From contig CAWJAM010000002.1 in assembly GCA_963840835.1 (NCBI GenBank), positions 248,001-312,000 on the forward strand: a DNA stretch of 64,000 nt. Direction: 5' to 3'. The stretch is from Rubrobacter_D sp963840835. GTDB lineage: Bacteria > Actinomycetota > Rubrobacteria > Rubrobacterales > Rubrobacteraceae. The position numbers and the translations under genes are program-made. Positions 24,794 through 32,979 of the stretch are shown here, one piece after another (the stretch's first letter is position 1; every line of letters begins with the position of its first letter). The notes under the pieces were generated by a model, which ran no database searches, was not told where the DNA came from, and saw only the letters and a program-made list of their open reading frames with translations.

Positions 24794-25258
24794 CTAGCCA
24801 TCGGGGGGCCGCTTCCCAAACAGGCCCAGGAGCCAGGAGAGGGGTAGGGCGAGTACTACGCCTTCTATCGCCCCGAGCATCGCTCCAGGGATGGTGACCA
24901 TGGCGAGCGTGTAGGAGACCTCGGAGATTCGCTTTGGCGCCAGGGCCTCTTCGTCGAACAGGAAGGTGACGGTGGTCAGGTAGACGGCCAGCACGGCCCC
25001 CCCGATGGAGATCGCCAGTACCATCAGGCCGTAACGCGCGAAGAAGCCCTGTTTCATTACCTCCTGTCCGAATTTGAGTAGGCCGGCGGAGATCAGGAGC
25101 CCCACGAAGACGGCACAGGAGGCGTACAGGAGGTAGAGGGACCAGGGGTCGCGTTGCCACGCGAAGAGGTTGTCGAAGGTGTTGTTGCCGATCAAACTGT
25201 ACAGGGTCGCGTTCGCGAGACCTATCAGGACGGCCGCGACCATCAAGAAGATACGCAT
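24794..25258 (-). CDS. Four-helix membrane protein, unknown function
   Basis: The 154 residues hold four predicted membrane helices (about 4-22, 40-58, 75-97, 117-145) and short loops; the C-terminus is KRPPDG. No motif is recognised. It follows otsA by 6 bp in the same direction and probably shares its mRNA, so a link to trehalose or turgor is possible. An 18-bp palindrome (24788-24805) covers its stop codon. Confidence 0.75.
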   Translation of the reverse strand: MRIFLMVAAVLIGLANATLYSLIGNNTFDNLFAWQRDPWSLYLLYASCAVFVGLLISAGLLKFGQEVMKQGFFARYGLMVLAISIGGAVLAVYLTTVTFLFDEEALAPKRISEVSYTLAMVTIPGAMLGAIEGVVLALPLSWLLGLFGKRPPDG

Positions 25259-25264
25259 TACCCC

Positions 25265-26716
25265 TTACCCATGCTGCTCCCTGTAGGCCGCAATGTCTCT
25301 CATCTGAGCCTCGACCCAGTCCTCTATGGTATTGGATCTGACCTCCTCGCGCAGGGCTCGGGACCGGCGCTCTCGTTCTTCTTGGGGCATGGTGAGGGCG
25401 GCGTGGATGGCCTCGGCCTGACCGTCCACGTCGTAGGGGTTGACGGTGAGGGCGTGCTCACCGAGTTCCTCGTGGGCGCCGGCGTTCTCGGAGAGTACGA
25501 GGACGCCGCTCTTCTCGTTGATGACGGCCGACTCCTTGGCGACGAGGTTCATGCCGTCGCGGACCGCGTTGACGAGCAGGACGTCGAAGTTCTTGTAGGC
25601 GGCGACTGAGCGGGGGAAGTTGTCCTCCATGAACAGCTCGATGGGCCTCCACGAGTCAGTTCCGTGCTTCTGGTTGACCTCCTCGGCCGTCCTGCCCACC
25701 GCCTCCATGTAGGCGGCGTACTCGGGGACGTCGGTGCGGGAGGGCTGGAGCTGGGCGAGGAAGGTGACCTGACCCTTCATCTCGGGGTGGCGCTCCAGCA
25801 TGCGGCCGTAGGCCACAAAGCCGCGGACGATGTTCTTGGAGAGGTCCGTGCGATCCACACGCAGGAGGAGCTTCCCCGGAAGACCTTTGACGAAGTCTTC
25901 CTGCCCGAGGACGGCCTCGCTGTGCGCGAGGTCCTCGAACTCCTTGGGATCTATGGATATGGGGTAAGCCCGCACCCATACGTCGCGTCCCTTGTACCTG
26001 ATAACGCCGGCCTCGACCTCGGCGCCGAGCGTGTCGGCGGCTGTCTCGGCGAAGGCGCGGGCGTAGCGGTTGGTGTGGAAGGCCACGACGTCAGCCGAGA
26101 GGAGGCTCTCCAGCACGCCCTCCCTGATGTAGTCGGGCAGTACGCGCCAGAGGTCGGGCTCTGGCCAGGGGATGTGGACGAACAAAGAGAGAAAGGCGTC
26201 CCCCCCAAGTCGCTCTCGGATGAAGAGCGGGGTCATGTAGAGTTGGTAATCGTGGAGAAGGACGGTGGGCGAACTGTCGCCCGCCACGGTCTCGACGACG
26301 GCGTCGGCGAAGTTGCGGTTGACGGTGACGTAGCCCTCCTCCCAGGCCCTCCTCGTCTCGTCCCCGAGGTTCGGCGAGTAAGGCAGGTCGTAGAGGCCGT
26401 GTTGGACGAACCAGAGGAGTGGGTTGGCGAGCTCGTTGTACATCAGGTCGTAGGACTCCGGGTCGTGCTCCACGAGCCTCACTCGCAGGTCTTCGACCTC
26501 GTAGGGTGCCGGTTCCCTGGAGACGACGACATCCTCTTCGCTCTGGGCAGAGGCGATCCAGACGGCGTTCTCGGCGCGGCGGAGAACCGCGTTCAGGGCG
26601 GTGACGAGGCCCCCTGCCCCCCTGGCGTGCTCGCGTTCGTCCGACTCACCGCGGGAGAACGTCACCGGTCCCCTGTTCGAGACCACGATGGTCTGCCCGC
26701 CTTCGCTTTGCGCCAA
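25265..26716 (-). CDS. otsA: Trehalose-6-phosphate synthase (OtsA)
   Basis: This GT20 enzyme makes trehalose 6-phosphate from UDP-glucose and glucose 6-phosphate. The N-terminal TIVVSNRGPVTF, the GGLVTAL loop, WFVQHGLYDLP, LLHDYQLYMTP, HIPWPEPDLWRVLP, FHTNRYARAFAE, the sugar-nucleotide site RVDRTDLSKNI, DGMNLVAKE and LSENAGAHEELG are all in order; 483 residues is normal. The TTG at 26716 follows GAGAGGGGAGG, but with very short spacing. The ancestral treT stop (26742-26744) lies 25 bp upstream, so otsA was once second in a treT-otsA operon now split by the island. Confidence 0.95.
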   Translation of the reverse strand: MAQSEGGQTIVVSNRGPVTFSRGESDEREHARGAGGLVTALNAVLRRAENAVWIASAQSEEDVVVSREPAPYEVEDLRVRLVEHDPESYDLMYNELANPLLWFVQHGLYDLPYSPNLGDETRRAWEEGYVTVNRNFADAVVETVAGDSSPTVLLHDYQLYMTPLFIRERLGGDAFLSLFVHIPWPEPDLWRVLPDYIREGVLESLLSADVVAFHTNRYARAFAETAADTLGAEVEAGVIRYKGRDVWVRAYPISIDPKEFEDLAHSEAVLGQEDFVKGLPGKLLLRVDRTDLSKNIVRGFVAYGRMLERHPEMKGQVTFLAQLQPSRTDVPEYAAYMEAVGRTAEEVNQKHGTDSWRPIELFMEDNFPRSVAAYKNFDVLLVNAVRDGMNLVAKESAVINEKSGVLVLSENAGAHEELGEHALTVNPYDVDGQAEAIHAALTMPQEERERRSRALREEVRSNTIEDWVEAQMRDIAAYREQHG

Positions 26717-26741
26717 CCTCTCCCCTCTCGTTCGCGGCCCG

Positions 26742-27827
26742 CTATACCCCGAGCAGTTTAGCGAATACCCGAAGCACCGAAGCCGATACCGCGTATCTAT
26801 AAGGAATTTCTACTTCTTGCCTGACCTCTGACGACACTTTCGCCGTCATTTGGACTCCGAAACGGAGCCCAGAAACCCGTCGAGGCGGCTCACCACCTCC
26901 CTTGCGCGCTCTTCCATCGAAGCCCGCCATGCCCCCGGCCGTCCCCGACGCCACGCGCTCCTTAAGGACGCGCCTGCGGCGCTCCGCGAGCGCATGGCGC
27001 GCCTCGCCGGCGAGCGGCAGGATCCTCAAGCCCATCTCGGACTTCGGCTCGTTCCAATCGACCTCGCCGCTTCCCAGGTGGGAGACCGACTCGTCGATCC
27101 TTAGGGTGCCCGCCGCCTCGTCGAAGTCCTCCCACCTGAGCGCGAGGAGCTCCGCGGGACGTGGCCCGCCCAGCATCGCCACGACGAAGAGCGTCTCGAA
27201 GGGGTCCCCGCGCACGGCCTCGAGGTAGCGAGGAACGTCCTCGGCCCGGAGGTAGGGCGTCTCCTTCGGCTTGTAGCGCGGGGCCTTCAGGTGGGAGGCG
27301 GGGTTCTTCGGGATCATCTCCCACGCGAGCGCCTGCTCCAGAGCCCACTTGAGGAGCCGTATCGCCTTGCCCTGCTCGGAGGCACTCACCCCTTCCTTCG
27401 AAAGCCGGGAGCGCCAGGCCTGACAGTTGGCCACGGTGACAGAGGCGAGCCCGAGCGCGCCGAATGGGGGAGGCTGGATTCTCAGACGGTACGTCTTCTC
27501 GTAGTTGGCAAAGGTCACGGCCCTCACAGTGGGCCCGATCTCGTCCTCAAGCCAGCGGCCGACGAACTCCCCGAGCGTAAGGTTCTTGGAATCGTAGGCG
27601 GAGCCGTTGAAGGCACCCTGGCTGGCCAGGTAGCGGGCCTCGAGCAGCCACGCCTCGGCCGCCGCCTTGTTCGGCCTCGTAGTCCTCATCCGGTGCGGGC
27701 CGCTCGGCGTGTCGATCGTCAGGTACGCGTCCTCGCGCCCGTCGGGCCTGGAGGAGGTGCCTCCCATACGGTTGGCGTTCCTGCTCTCCTTCTGCCGTCC
27801 CTTCCCCTTCTTCGCCATTGTGCGCAT
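26742..27827 (-). pseudogene. Tyrosine-recombinase integrase, catalytic end deleted and frameshifted
   Basis: Residues 35-150 form the arm and core-binding domains, and the catalytic domain starts with LGGPRPAELLALRWEDF (first catalytic Arg). After ILPLAGEARHALAERRR the usual second half, with HxLRHT, LGH and the nucleophilic Tyr, is missing. The DNA jumps to the natural tail, readable in another frame (EERAREVVSRLDGFLG, stop at 26846-26848). The long frame that continues past it ends in FAKLLGV only because it runs into attL. The integrase should be inactive, so the island it brought is stranded. It is transcribed toward otsA. Confidence 0.85.
26749..26765. other. attL: 17-bp core repeat at the left end of the treT island
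   Basis: CCGAGCAGTTTAGCGAA is identical to 34863-34879, inside the 3' end of treT. On the minus strand it reads codons for FAKLLG. The bases just beyond (GTA TAG) complete the original treT ending and lie 25 bp before otsA. Confidence 0.8.
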
Positions 27828-27848
27828 GGTAGCGCGTGGGCGGTGCGG

Positions 27849-27885
27849 GCGCTAGGCTCCTCGGGCAGAGCGAGGAGCCTAGCGC
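27849..27885. terminator. 15-bp stem hairpin upstream of the integrase
   Basis: GCGCTAGGCTCCTCG and its reverse complement flank a 7-nt loop. It lies 22 bp upstream of the integrase start. A small minus-strand frame without an obvious start codon (27883-28038, ending EWLLSR) stops inside its right arm. Confidence 0.5.
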
Positions 27886-28019
27886 GAGAGCAGCCACTCC
27901 GTGACCTTGGGGGCGTAGTAGCGGTAGCGCCTGGAGACGGTGCCTGGCTTCCTCGGGGGCAGCGGGTGGCGCGGGATCTCGCGCCCGTTTATGCTTGCTA
28001 CTCGTCGCGAACAGAGCGT

Positions 28020-28046
28020 GGCGAGGCCGATGGGCCTCGCCCTCTT
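28020..28046 (+). terminator. Terminator-like hairpin with T-run just before an ORF
   Basis: GGCGAGGCC, loop GATG, GGCCTCGCC, then CTCTTTT. It ends about 20 nt before the GTG start of the next gene and so could act as an attenuator or insulate that gene from upstream transcription. Confidence 0.55.
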
Positions 28047-28066
28047 TTACGGAAAGGAGTGCGCCA

Positions 28067-28594
28067 GTGGCGTTAAGCAGCAGAAGAGTGTGGATCCTCC
28101 TGGCCTCGGTTGTGGCGTTGGGCATCGTTTTGGTGGGTGCCGTGGCCTTCGCCTCGCCCAAGAAGGACGCAGTTAACCACGAAAACGGCAAGGAACGTAC
28201 CCTGACCGTCGTGATCAAGTCCCGTGAGGCCGCGGTCGTGGACGTGGGGGACCGGGGCCTAAGCCACGGCGACGCGCGCGTGGTCAACGCCCCGCTCTAC
28301 GACGAGGACGGCAAGCACAAGGTCGGGCGCATCGACGTGTACTGCGTCACGACCGACCCCGCCGACGAGCCCGAGGAGGAGGCAAGCATGGCGGAGTGCT
28401 TTCTCACCTACACCCTGCGCGGCGGAGAGATCGACACCCAAAGCGTGACCGCCTTCCCCAAGCTCCCCGCCCCCCCGCCCAAGGCCATCGATGCCATCAC
28501 GGGCGGCACGAAGAAGTACGAAGGCGCACGGGGCGAGGCAGTCGCGAAGACGCGCGGAGAAAGGACGTTCATCACATTCCACTTCATAGACTAG
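28067..28594 (+). CDS. Secreted protein with allene-oxide-cyclase/dirigent-like barrel
   Basis: GTG 28067 is chosen because GGAAAGGAG lies 7 nt upstream; the open frame extends before it. A signal segment (VWILLASVVALGIVLVGAVAFA) leads to a domain of about 150 residues. VVNAPLYDEDGKHKVGRIDVYC, ECFLTYTLRGGEIDTQSVTAF, AIDAITGGTKKYEGARGEAV and TFITFHFID follow the pattern of bacterial AOC-barrel-like proteins. Function in bacteria is unknown. It is the first clear cargo gene of the island. Confidence 0.8.
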   Translation: MALSSRRVWILLASVVALGIVLVGAVAFASPKKDAVNHENGKERTLTVVIKSREAAVVDVGDRGLSHGDARVVNAPLYDEDGKHKVGRIDVYCVTTDPADEPEEEASMAECFLTYTLRGGEIDTQSVTAFPKLPAPPPKAIDAITGGTKKYEGARGEAVAKTRGERTFITFHFID

Positions 28595-28691
28595 CCCGGC
28601 GGGCCGTAAGCGGGGGCAAGAAGAAGGGACGGGGCGTAGCAGCTCCGGCCCTTCACTTCTTGCCCTTATTCACCGAGTGCGTGGAAGGAGT

Positions 28692-28842
28692 CAGCCTGTT
28701 GAAAAAGTCGTTGTCTGACCGGTCTATAAACCGAAATAGTATCAGAACGCTTCCGAAACGCGGCCCAAACGCTGCAAAAGCCGAGCGTTGAGCCCTCGAA
28801 TGGATCTTGGAGGGGAGCACGGAGGGGTTTTTCAACAGGCTG
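28692..28842. mobile_element. 151-bp MITE-like element with 15-bp terminal inverted repeats
   Basis: CAGCCTGTTGAAAAA at the left and its reverse complement at the right are perfect, and both ends are flanked by GAGT (a possible 4-bp target duplication at 28688-28691 and 28843-28846). The ends resemble those of IS5- or IS1182-type transposons. There is no transposase inside. Confidence 0.75.
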
Positions 28843-28977
28843 GAGTATTCTCGGAAGCGCAGCATGGCCCGGTCTGAGACCCGGGGGCACACGGGGCTAG
28901 AAGCCGCACCGCTAGTAAGTTTGCGGTGAACCCTCCCCGGCGGTCCTGCTCCGCGTGGACCGGGCCTACCTTCGCAC

Positions 28978-29098
28978 AATGGGGGATAGCCAACGCAGCG
29001 ATCCCCCATTTCCCCCTCGCCAAGCCGGTATCAAAGCACACTACACCCGCGAAGACATCCCCCATCTGCCGTAGAAAAAAATCACCCATTTGGGGGAT
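28978..29098. promoter_or_regulatory. Cluster of ATGGGGGAT boxes
   Basis: AATGGGGGAT at 28978-28987 pairs with ATCCCCCATT at 29001-29010, a perfect 10-bp inverted repeat. Further boxes follow at 29057-29065 (inverse) and 29090-29098. The rest of the intergene between the MITE and the next ORF shows no gene that I can support. An operator array for a DNA-binding protein is inferred. Confidence 0.4.
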
Positions 29099-29397
29099 GC
29101 GCCCCGGCCGCCAGGGCACTACAATTCGATCAATCGTTGAGCCGGACGCCCTCTGAATCTCCCCCCTCCCAGAGCGGTCCGGCTTTTCTCTTGTCTGTGC
29201 CGGCGTCGTGGGCCGCCCGGACCGGGGCTACGGGGCTAGGAAATGGCCGCCTGGCATATGAGCGGGGCCTTTCGGGCTCGAGAAAAATGGCCACCTGGGA
29301 GATGCGCCTGGCGCGTCGGAGCTCTAAGGTGCCTCTTGGTCACAGACATGCGCTGCGCTACCGACACCCAACCCACTCCCTCCATGAGGGTACTCTG

Positions 29398-29745
29398 GTG
29401 GCCTTCGAGGACCTCCGCTACCTGTACCGGGACGTCTTCGTCAGGGCCATACGCGACCTGCGTCCCGCCCTTACCGTGCGCTCCGCCTCCCTCGGCGAAC
29501 TGGACCACGAACTCGGACGCTTCGAGCCGCACGTGGTCGTCTCCAGCCGACACAACGGTACCCATCCCGCCGGCTGTGGCGCCTGGGTGCACATCCCCAC
29601 CGAAGACGGCGAGGAGCGAATCGCGGAGGTCTGCCTCGACGGGGACCGGTGGAAGACAGACGGTCCGCCGCTCGTCGAGCTCCTGGAGGTGCTAGACGCA
29701 ACGGAGGAGCGGCTTCGCGAGGGGAGCCTGTCGGAGGCCTGCTGA
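29398..29745 (+). CDS. Hypothetical protein (receiver-like small protein)
   Basis: The GTG at 29398 gives VAFEDLRYLYRDVFVRAIRDLRP, then HELGRFEPHVVVSSR and GAWVHIPTEDGEE. This matches my memory of a small soluble family common in Rubrobacter that begins MRVLVAFED and looks like a reduced receiver domain. Here ATGAGGGTACTC, which would supply MRVL, stands just upstream in a different frame (29384), so the true N-terminus may have been lost by a small indel. Function unknown. Confidence 0.6.
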   Translation: MAFEDLRYLYRDVFVRAIRDLRPALTVRSASLGELDHELGRFEPHVVVSSRHNGTHPAGCGAWVHIPTEDGEERIAEVCLDGDRWKTDGPPLVELLEVLDATEERLREGSLSEAC

Positions 29746-29951
29746 GCTACACCGCAGGGAACGTAGGTAAAGGGGCGTTGCACAAGTATTCGCTACTGCA
29801 CAAATTTTGGCTGGCCTGCACAAATATAGTCCGTTTGGAGGATGCGGTTATGTGGCGTGATCTGTTCTTATGAGGATGTGAGAAGAGACGCACGGCGGGC
29901 CGTAACGCTCCGGTGTTATACTCCTATTCCTTTGGGGAAGAAGTATTCACC

Positions 29952-30365
29952 ATGGACGTAACCGTAGCGGTTCTGGCGGACTACGCAAACGTCTCCCAGG
30001 ACGGCAAGCTAAACATCATGGGCATCTTTCAGGAGATTAACCCACCGTTCTTGCCATTTCCGCTGCCGCAGATGTACCTAGTAGTGTCGTTTTCGGCGGG
30101 ACCAGCGGAAATCGGGGCCGTAAGAAACCTTCGCATCCCTTTGTTGCACAGTGACGGCCAAGAGCTTCTAGCTATGGAAGCGCAAATGACGATTCCAGAA
30201 CCGAACCGCCCCGGAAGTCGGGCATACATCAACCAAACAATCGGACTCGCGGGAGTTACGTTTGAGAGGCCCGGCGACTATGCTTTTTCGATACTGGTTG
30301 GAGACGACGAAAAGGCAACCGTTCCATTACACGTAAACGAACCACGTGCAGGAGGTGAGCAATGA
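29952..30365 (+). CDS. DUF6941-type conserved hypothetical protein
   Basis: The 137-residue protein opens VTVAVLADYANVSQDGKLNIMGIF and continues as a beta-rich domain (GVTFERPGDYAFSILVGDDEKATVPLHV). This is the pattern of a small conserved family of unknown function (DUF6941, by memory). TATACT about 34 nt upstream may be the promoter. Base composition drops visibly here (more A/T codons than in flanking genes), pointing to separate acquisition. Its stop overlaps the next ATG (ATGA). Confidence 0.75.
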   Translation: MDVTVAVLADYANVSQDGKLNIMGIFQEINPPFLPFPLPQMYLVVSFSAGPAEIGAVRNLRIPLLHSDGQELLAMEAQMTIPEPNRPGSRAYINQTIGLAGVTFERPGDYAFSILVGDDEKATVPLHVNEPRAGGEQ

Positions 30366-30649
30366 CTGAACAGATGATCGAGGGTGTAATTAGCGCCGAA
30401 ATGGATGCCGAGCGCCATAGGCTCGTGCCAAAGGGCAAACTCGGCGCAGAAACCTCCACGGTCCCATCAAAGCCGGTCAACGTGCTTTGGCAGCATCACG
30501 GGCAAGGGCACCTCATCGGTGAAAGCCGCAAGACGCTAGCGGAACGTCTAGCCGACGCTTACCGTGACGACGCCTTGGAGCCAGAAGAGAAGGGATTGTT
30601 GGACCGCGCCGCGAACCAGTTTGGCCGCCGTCTAAGCGACGAGGAATAA
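30362..30649 (+). CDS. Hypothetical protein, possible antitoxin partner
   Basis: The 95-residue soluble protein is translationally coupled to the preceding gene and stops at the point where a MazF-like frame begins. It contains no recognised DNA-binding motif. MazE-type antitoxins usually sit at this position, so an antitoxin role is a guess from location alone. Composition is like its upstream neighbour. Confidence 0.6.
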   Translation: MTEQMIEGVISAEMDAERHRLVPKGKLGAETSTVPSKPVNVLWQHHGQGHLIGESRKTLAERLADAYRDDALEPEEKGLLDRAANQFGRRLSDEE

Positions 30650-31001
30650 CGATTCGACAGGGCGATGCATTTTGGGTGGATTTCGGCACGCCGTTAGGGT
30701 CCGAACCGGGCTACGTTCGCCCCGCTGTAGTCGTTCAGAGTAACGTCTTCAACGCAAGCCCCATAGATACCGTTGTGGTTTGCGAACCACGACCACGCAC
30801 CGCGCCGATGATCCGGGCAACGTCGAACTCGATGAATGCGATGCCGATTTGCCAGAGGCAAGCGTCGTCAACGTGTCTCAGATCATTGCTGTAGATAAGA
30901 CCCGCCTCGTGGAGTGGATCGGGGCGCTTAGCAAAGACAAGATGCGCAGGGTTATGGGCGGTATACGGCAAGTCCTTGAGGGAAAGGACTTGGGATTCTA
31001 G
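30649..31001 (+). pseudogene. MazF/PemK-family toxin, broken
   Basis: IRQGDAFWVDFGTPLGSEPGYVRPAVVVQSN, read from 30652, is a typical MazF N-terminus. The continuation, DPGNVELDECDADLPEASVVNVSQI with VDKTRL and the C-terminal helix, lies in another frame from about 30790. One frameshift near 30775-30795 therefore splits it. The initiation codon is also lost: ACG stands where ATG would form the usual TAATG overlap with the preceding stop (30647-30649). An intact protein would be an mRNA-cleaving toxin. Confidence 0.8.
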
Positions 31002-31078
31002 TCCCTCTGAGTTGCCATGCCTAACCGCTTAGGCTAGACCCTCGTTGTGATCGGCCTGCCACCGAGGACAATTCTCCC

Positions 31079-31432
31079 GTGGACCACGAGAAGACACCCC
31101 GTCCCGCGAAGACGCCCCACCTCCACGTAAGGACCGTGGAGGGCCTGCTGGGCGAGACCATCGCGATCACCGGCAGCGCCAAGGCCCTCCTCAAGCTCCG
31201 CACCCAGATAGACCGGGCCCTGAGGGACGAAACCTCCTACCCCTTCGAGGAGGGCGTCTACCGGGCCGTCGACGGGACCGAGTTCGAGGTGGCCGTCAAG
31301 AGGGCGAAGTGCAAAGGAGAGATGGAAGAGCCCGTGCCGAAACCGGAGTGGACCGCCGAGAAGTTGCCGTGGTCGGAGATCGCCAAAGGGAAGACCGAGG
31401 AGGAGGGGCGCACAGAGGGCGGCGAAGAGTAG
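31079..31432 (+). CDS. Hypothetical soluble protein
   Basis: The GTG-started 117-residue protein has a central alpha/beta region (LHVRTVEGLLGETIAITGSAKALLKLRTQIDRAL) followed by a strongly acidic, Glu-rich tail with LPWSEIAKGKTEEE. No family is recognised. The last residues resemble an orphan fragment at 32478-32543 (WAEIAGEDAAEKKRRPEGE), so the island held at least two relatives. Confidence 0.62.
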   Translation: MDHEKTPRPAKTPHLHVRTVEGLLGETIAITGSAKALLKLRTQIDRALRDETSYPFEEGVYRAVDGTEFEVAVKRAKCKGEMEEPVPKPEWTAEKLPWSEIAKGKTEEEGRTEGGEE

Positions 31433-31466
31433 GGCGCCGCTCACGGCGGTGCTATAGTGCGAAGCG

Positions 31467-31700
31467 ATGCGAAAGGCATCCATAGAGGTCGTGGCCGGCC
31501 AGAGCCGGGCCATCCAAGCCCGGTGTCCCCACTGCGAGCGCCTCATCCACTGGGGCGACGGCTTCGACGAGTGGCTATACACCGAGGACTACCGGCTGGT
31601 TCCGTTCTACTGGAAGGTGAACGGTCGGCGCTTAATGTGCCAGAACTGCGGCCGCTACTCGCTGGTGCCCGAAAACCTTTGGGATTCTGCCGCCGAGTAG
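31467..31700 (+). CDS. Small zinc-ribbon-like protein
   Basis: TATAGT at 31453-31458 sits 8 nt before the ATG, so the mRNA should be leaderless. The 77 residues contain CPHC (residues 20-23) and CQNC (residues 58-61), spaced for one zinc-ribbon. Tryptophan-rich segments lie between. No enzymatic feature; probably a regulator or a structural protein of unknown role. Confidence 0.7.
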   Translation: MRKASIEVVAGQSRAIQARCPHCERLIHWGDGFDEWLYTEDYRLVPFYWKVNGRRLMCQNCGRYSLVPENLWDSAAE

Positions 31701-31931
31701 GCGGGACTCGGATGCTTTAGTTGTGGCTCGGATAGCACACATTGCTGCCGCGGGCCGTCACCCTCCCTCCCGGATAGGTCTTGGACTTCCAGTGCCTCCT
31801 TAGACCGTCGGGGCCACCGAAGCTAGCGCCAGCCCTACTACCGTCGTGAAGAGCCCGTTCCTCAAGGGCTTGGGGTGGCCAGGCCCGGGAACGTCCGCTA
31901 CGCTGGTGTCTCTTAAAGACGGGAGAGGATC

Positions 31932-32318
31932 ATGCGCCAATTGACAAACATGGTTTTGCTGGGAGCAATAGGGGTACTCGTCCTTCAGGCACTCTTGGTT
32001 TGGGTGTACCTAGCCATGAACAAACAGGACCCCATCGTCCTCAACCCCGACAGGGGCGGACTGGTCGAAACCGGCGTCGTGATGGCCGCCGTTTGCGGCG
32101 AAGGAGGTTCCGGCAAGGAGATGCTGGACAGCCTTCCCGCCAACGGGCGTTGGGACTCGTGGACGAGAGGACAGACGATACGGGGCGACTGCGATATCTG
32201 GTACCACCACCGCTCCGGATACTCCCCGTGCAGCCACCGTGAATACACCTTCGACCGCCCGTGCGGGGACGCCTTCTTCAGAAACTACAGATCGGGAATC
32301 TGGGGCGACGGGGACTAG
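31932..32318 (+). CDS. Membrane-anchored or secreted hypothetical protein
   Basis: The 128-residue product has an N-terminal helix (MVLLGAIGVLVLQALLVWVYLA) acting as anchor or signal, followed by a polar domain with four cysteines (AAVCGE, RGDCDI, YSPCSHRE, DRPCGD) likely to be paired. ATG 31932 follows GGGAGAGGATC. No family recognised. Confidence 0.65.
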   Translation: MRQLTNMVLLGAIGVLVLQALLVWVYLAMNKQDPIVLNPDRGGLVETGVVMAAVCGEGGSGKEMLDSLPANGRWDSWTRGQTIRGDCDIWYHHRSGYSPCSHREYTFDRPCGDAFFRNYRSGIWGDGD

Positions 32319-32477
32319 CTTCTCGCCGCCGGCAAGACGAAGCGGATTACGGCCAGGGCCGGCTTAGGGTCGACTAACCCTCCAGGCCCAGTTTCTTCCG
32401 TTTCTTCGCCCGTTCCTTGTCTATACTCACTATGTCAGCGGCCTCACGCCGGGCGTGTTCTATCTCCGCCTTGCGCC

Positions 32478-32543
32478 TGGGCCGAGATCGCCGGCGAGGA
32501 CGCGGCCGAGAAGAAGCGGCGCCCCGAGGGCGAGGACAGCTAG
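32478..32543 (+). pseudogene. C-terminal fragment related to the 31079-31432 gene
   Basis: Twenty-one codons reading WAEIAGEDAAEKKRRPEGE and then a stop resemble the tail WSEIAKGKTEEEGRTEGGE of the gene at 31079. No upstream part remains in frame. On the opposite strand a 34-codon frame (RRKAEIEHARREAAD..., ending 32377) lacks a start. Neither is likely to be functional. Confidence 0.4.
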
Positions 32544-32565
32544 GTCCTCGAACCCTCCCGCCGCC

Positions 32566-32772
32566 TCAGTCTAGTCTGCGGACGTTGGTCGCAATCTCGC
32601 CCCTCCTGCTTTCACCCGGCTCGTAGCTTACCCTCTCGCCCTCGTCGAGAGACCCGTACCCGGCTCCCTCGATCGTCGTGTAGTGGACGTAGATGTCTTC
32701 GCCACCCTCGTCGGGCACGATGAAGCCATAGCCCTTCTCCTCAGAAAACCACTCGACCGTTCCCCCTGCCAT
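32566..32772 (-). CDS. Cold-shock-domain protein
   Basis: The 68-residue CspA-type protein has TVEWFSEEKGYGFIVPD with RNP1 (KGYGFI) and DIYVHYTTI with RNP2, in an OB fold. HY replaces the more usual HF of RNP2. It should bind single-stranded RNA or DNA. Located inside the island, it may be cargo or a captured housekeeping copy. Confidence 0.93.
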   Translation of the reverse strand: MAGGTVEWFSEEKGYGFIVPDEGGEDIYVHYTTIEGAGYGSLDEGERVSYEPGESRRGEIATNVRRLD

Positions 32773-32979
32773 GCGTCATACCTCCTCGCCGCCAGCGGCG
32801 TCCTTCGTCCACTCGTGCGGCTCTTGTGTGAAGGTGCATTGCGATCCGCCCCGGCACCCGCGAGGATTGTCGCCGACGCCGTCGCGCCTTACTATATGCT
32901 AGGCGGCCATTCTTTCGCGTCACTGCGGGGGTAGAGATCTCTTCGTTGCCACCGGAGCCCCGGTGCGGACAACCCGGGC

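Noticed and set aside
26742..26845. The integrase ORF's last 35 residues as a true C-terminus
   Set aside because: They are read from a shifted frame through the att core and treT codons; the genuine tail is in another frame.
31780..31860. Minus-strand micro-ORF ending FTTVVGLALASVAPTV
   Set aside because: Hydrophobic and appealing, but it has no ATG/GTG and no ribosome-binding site.
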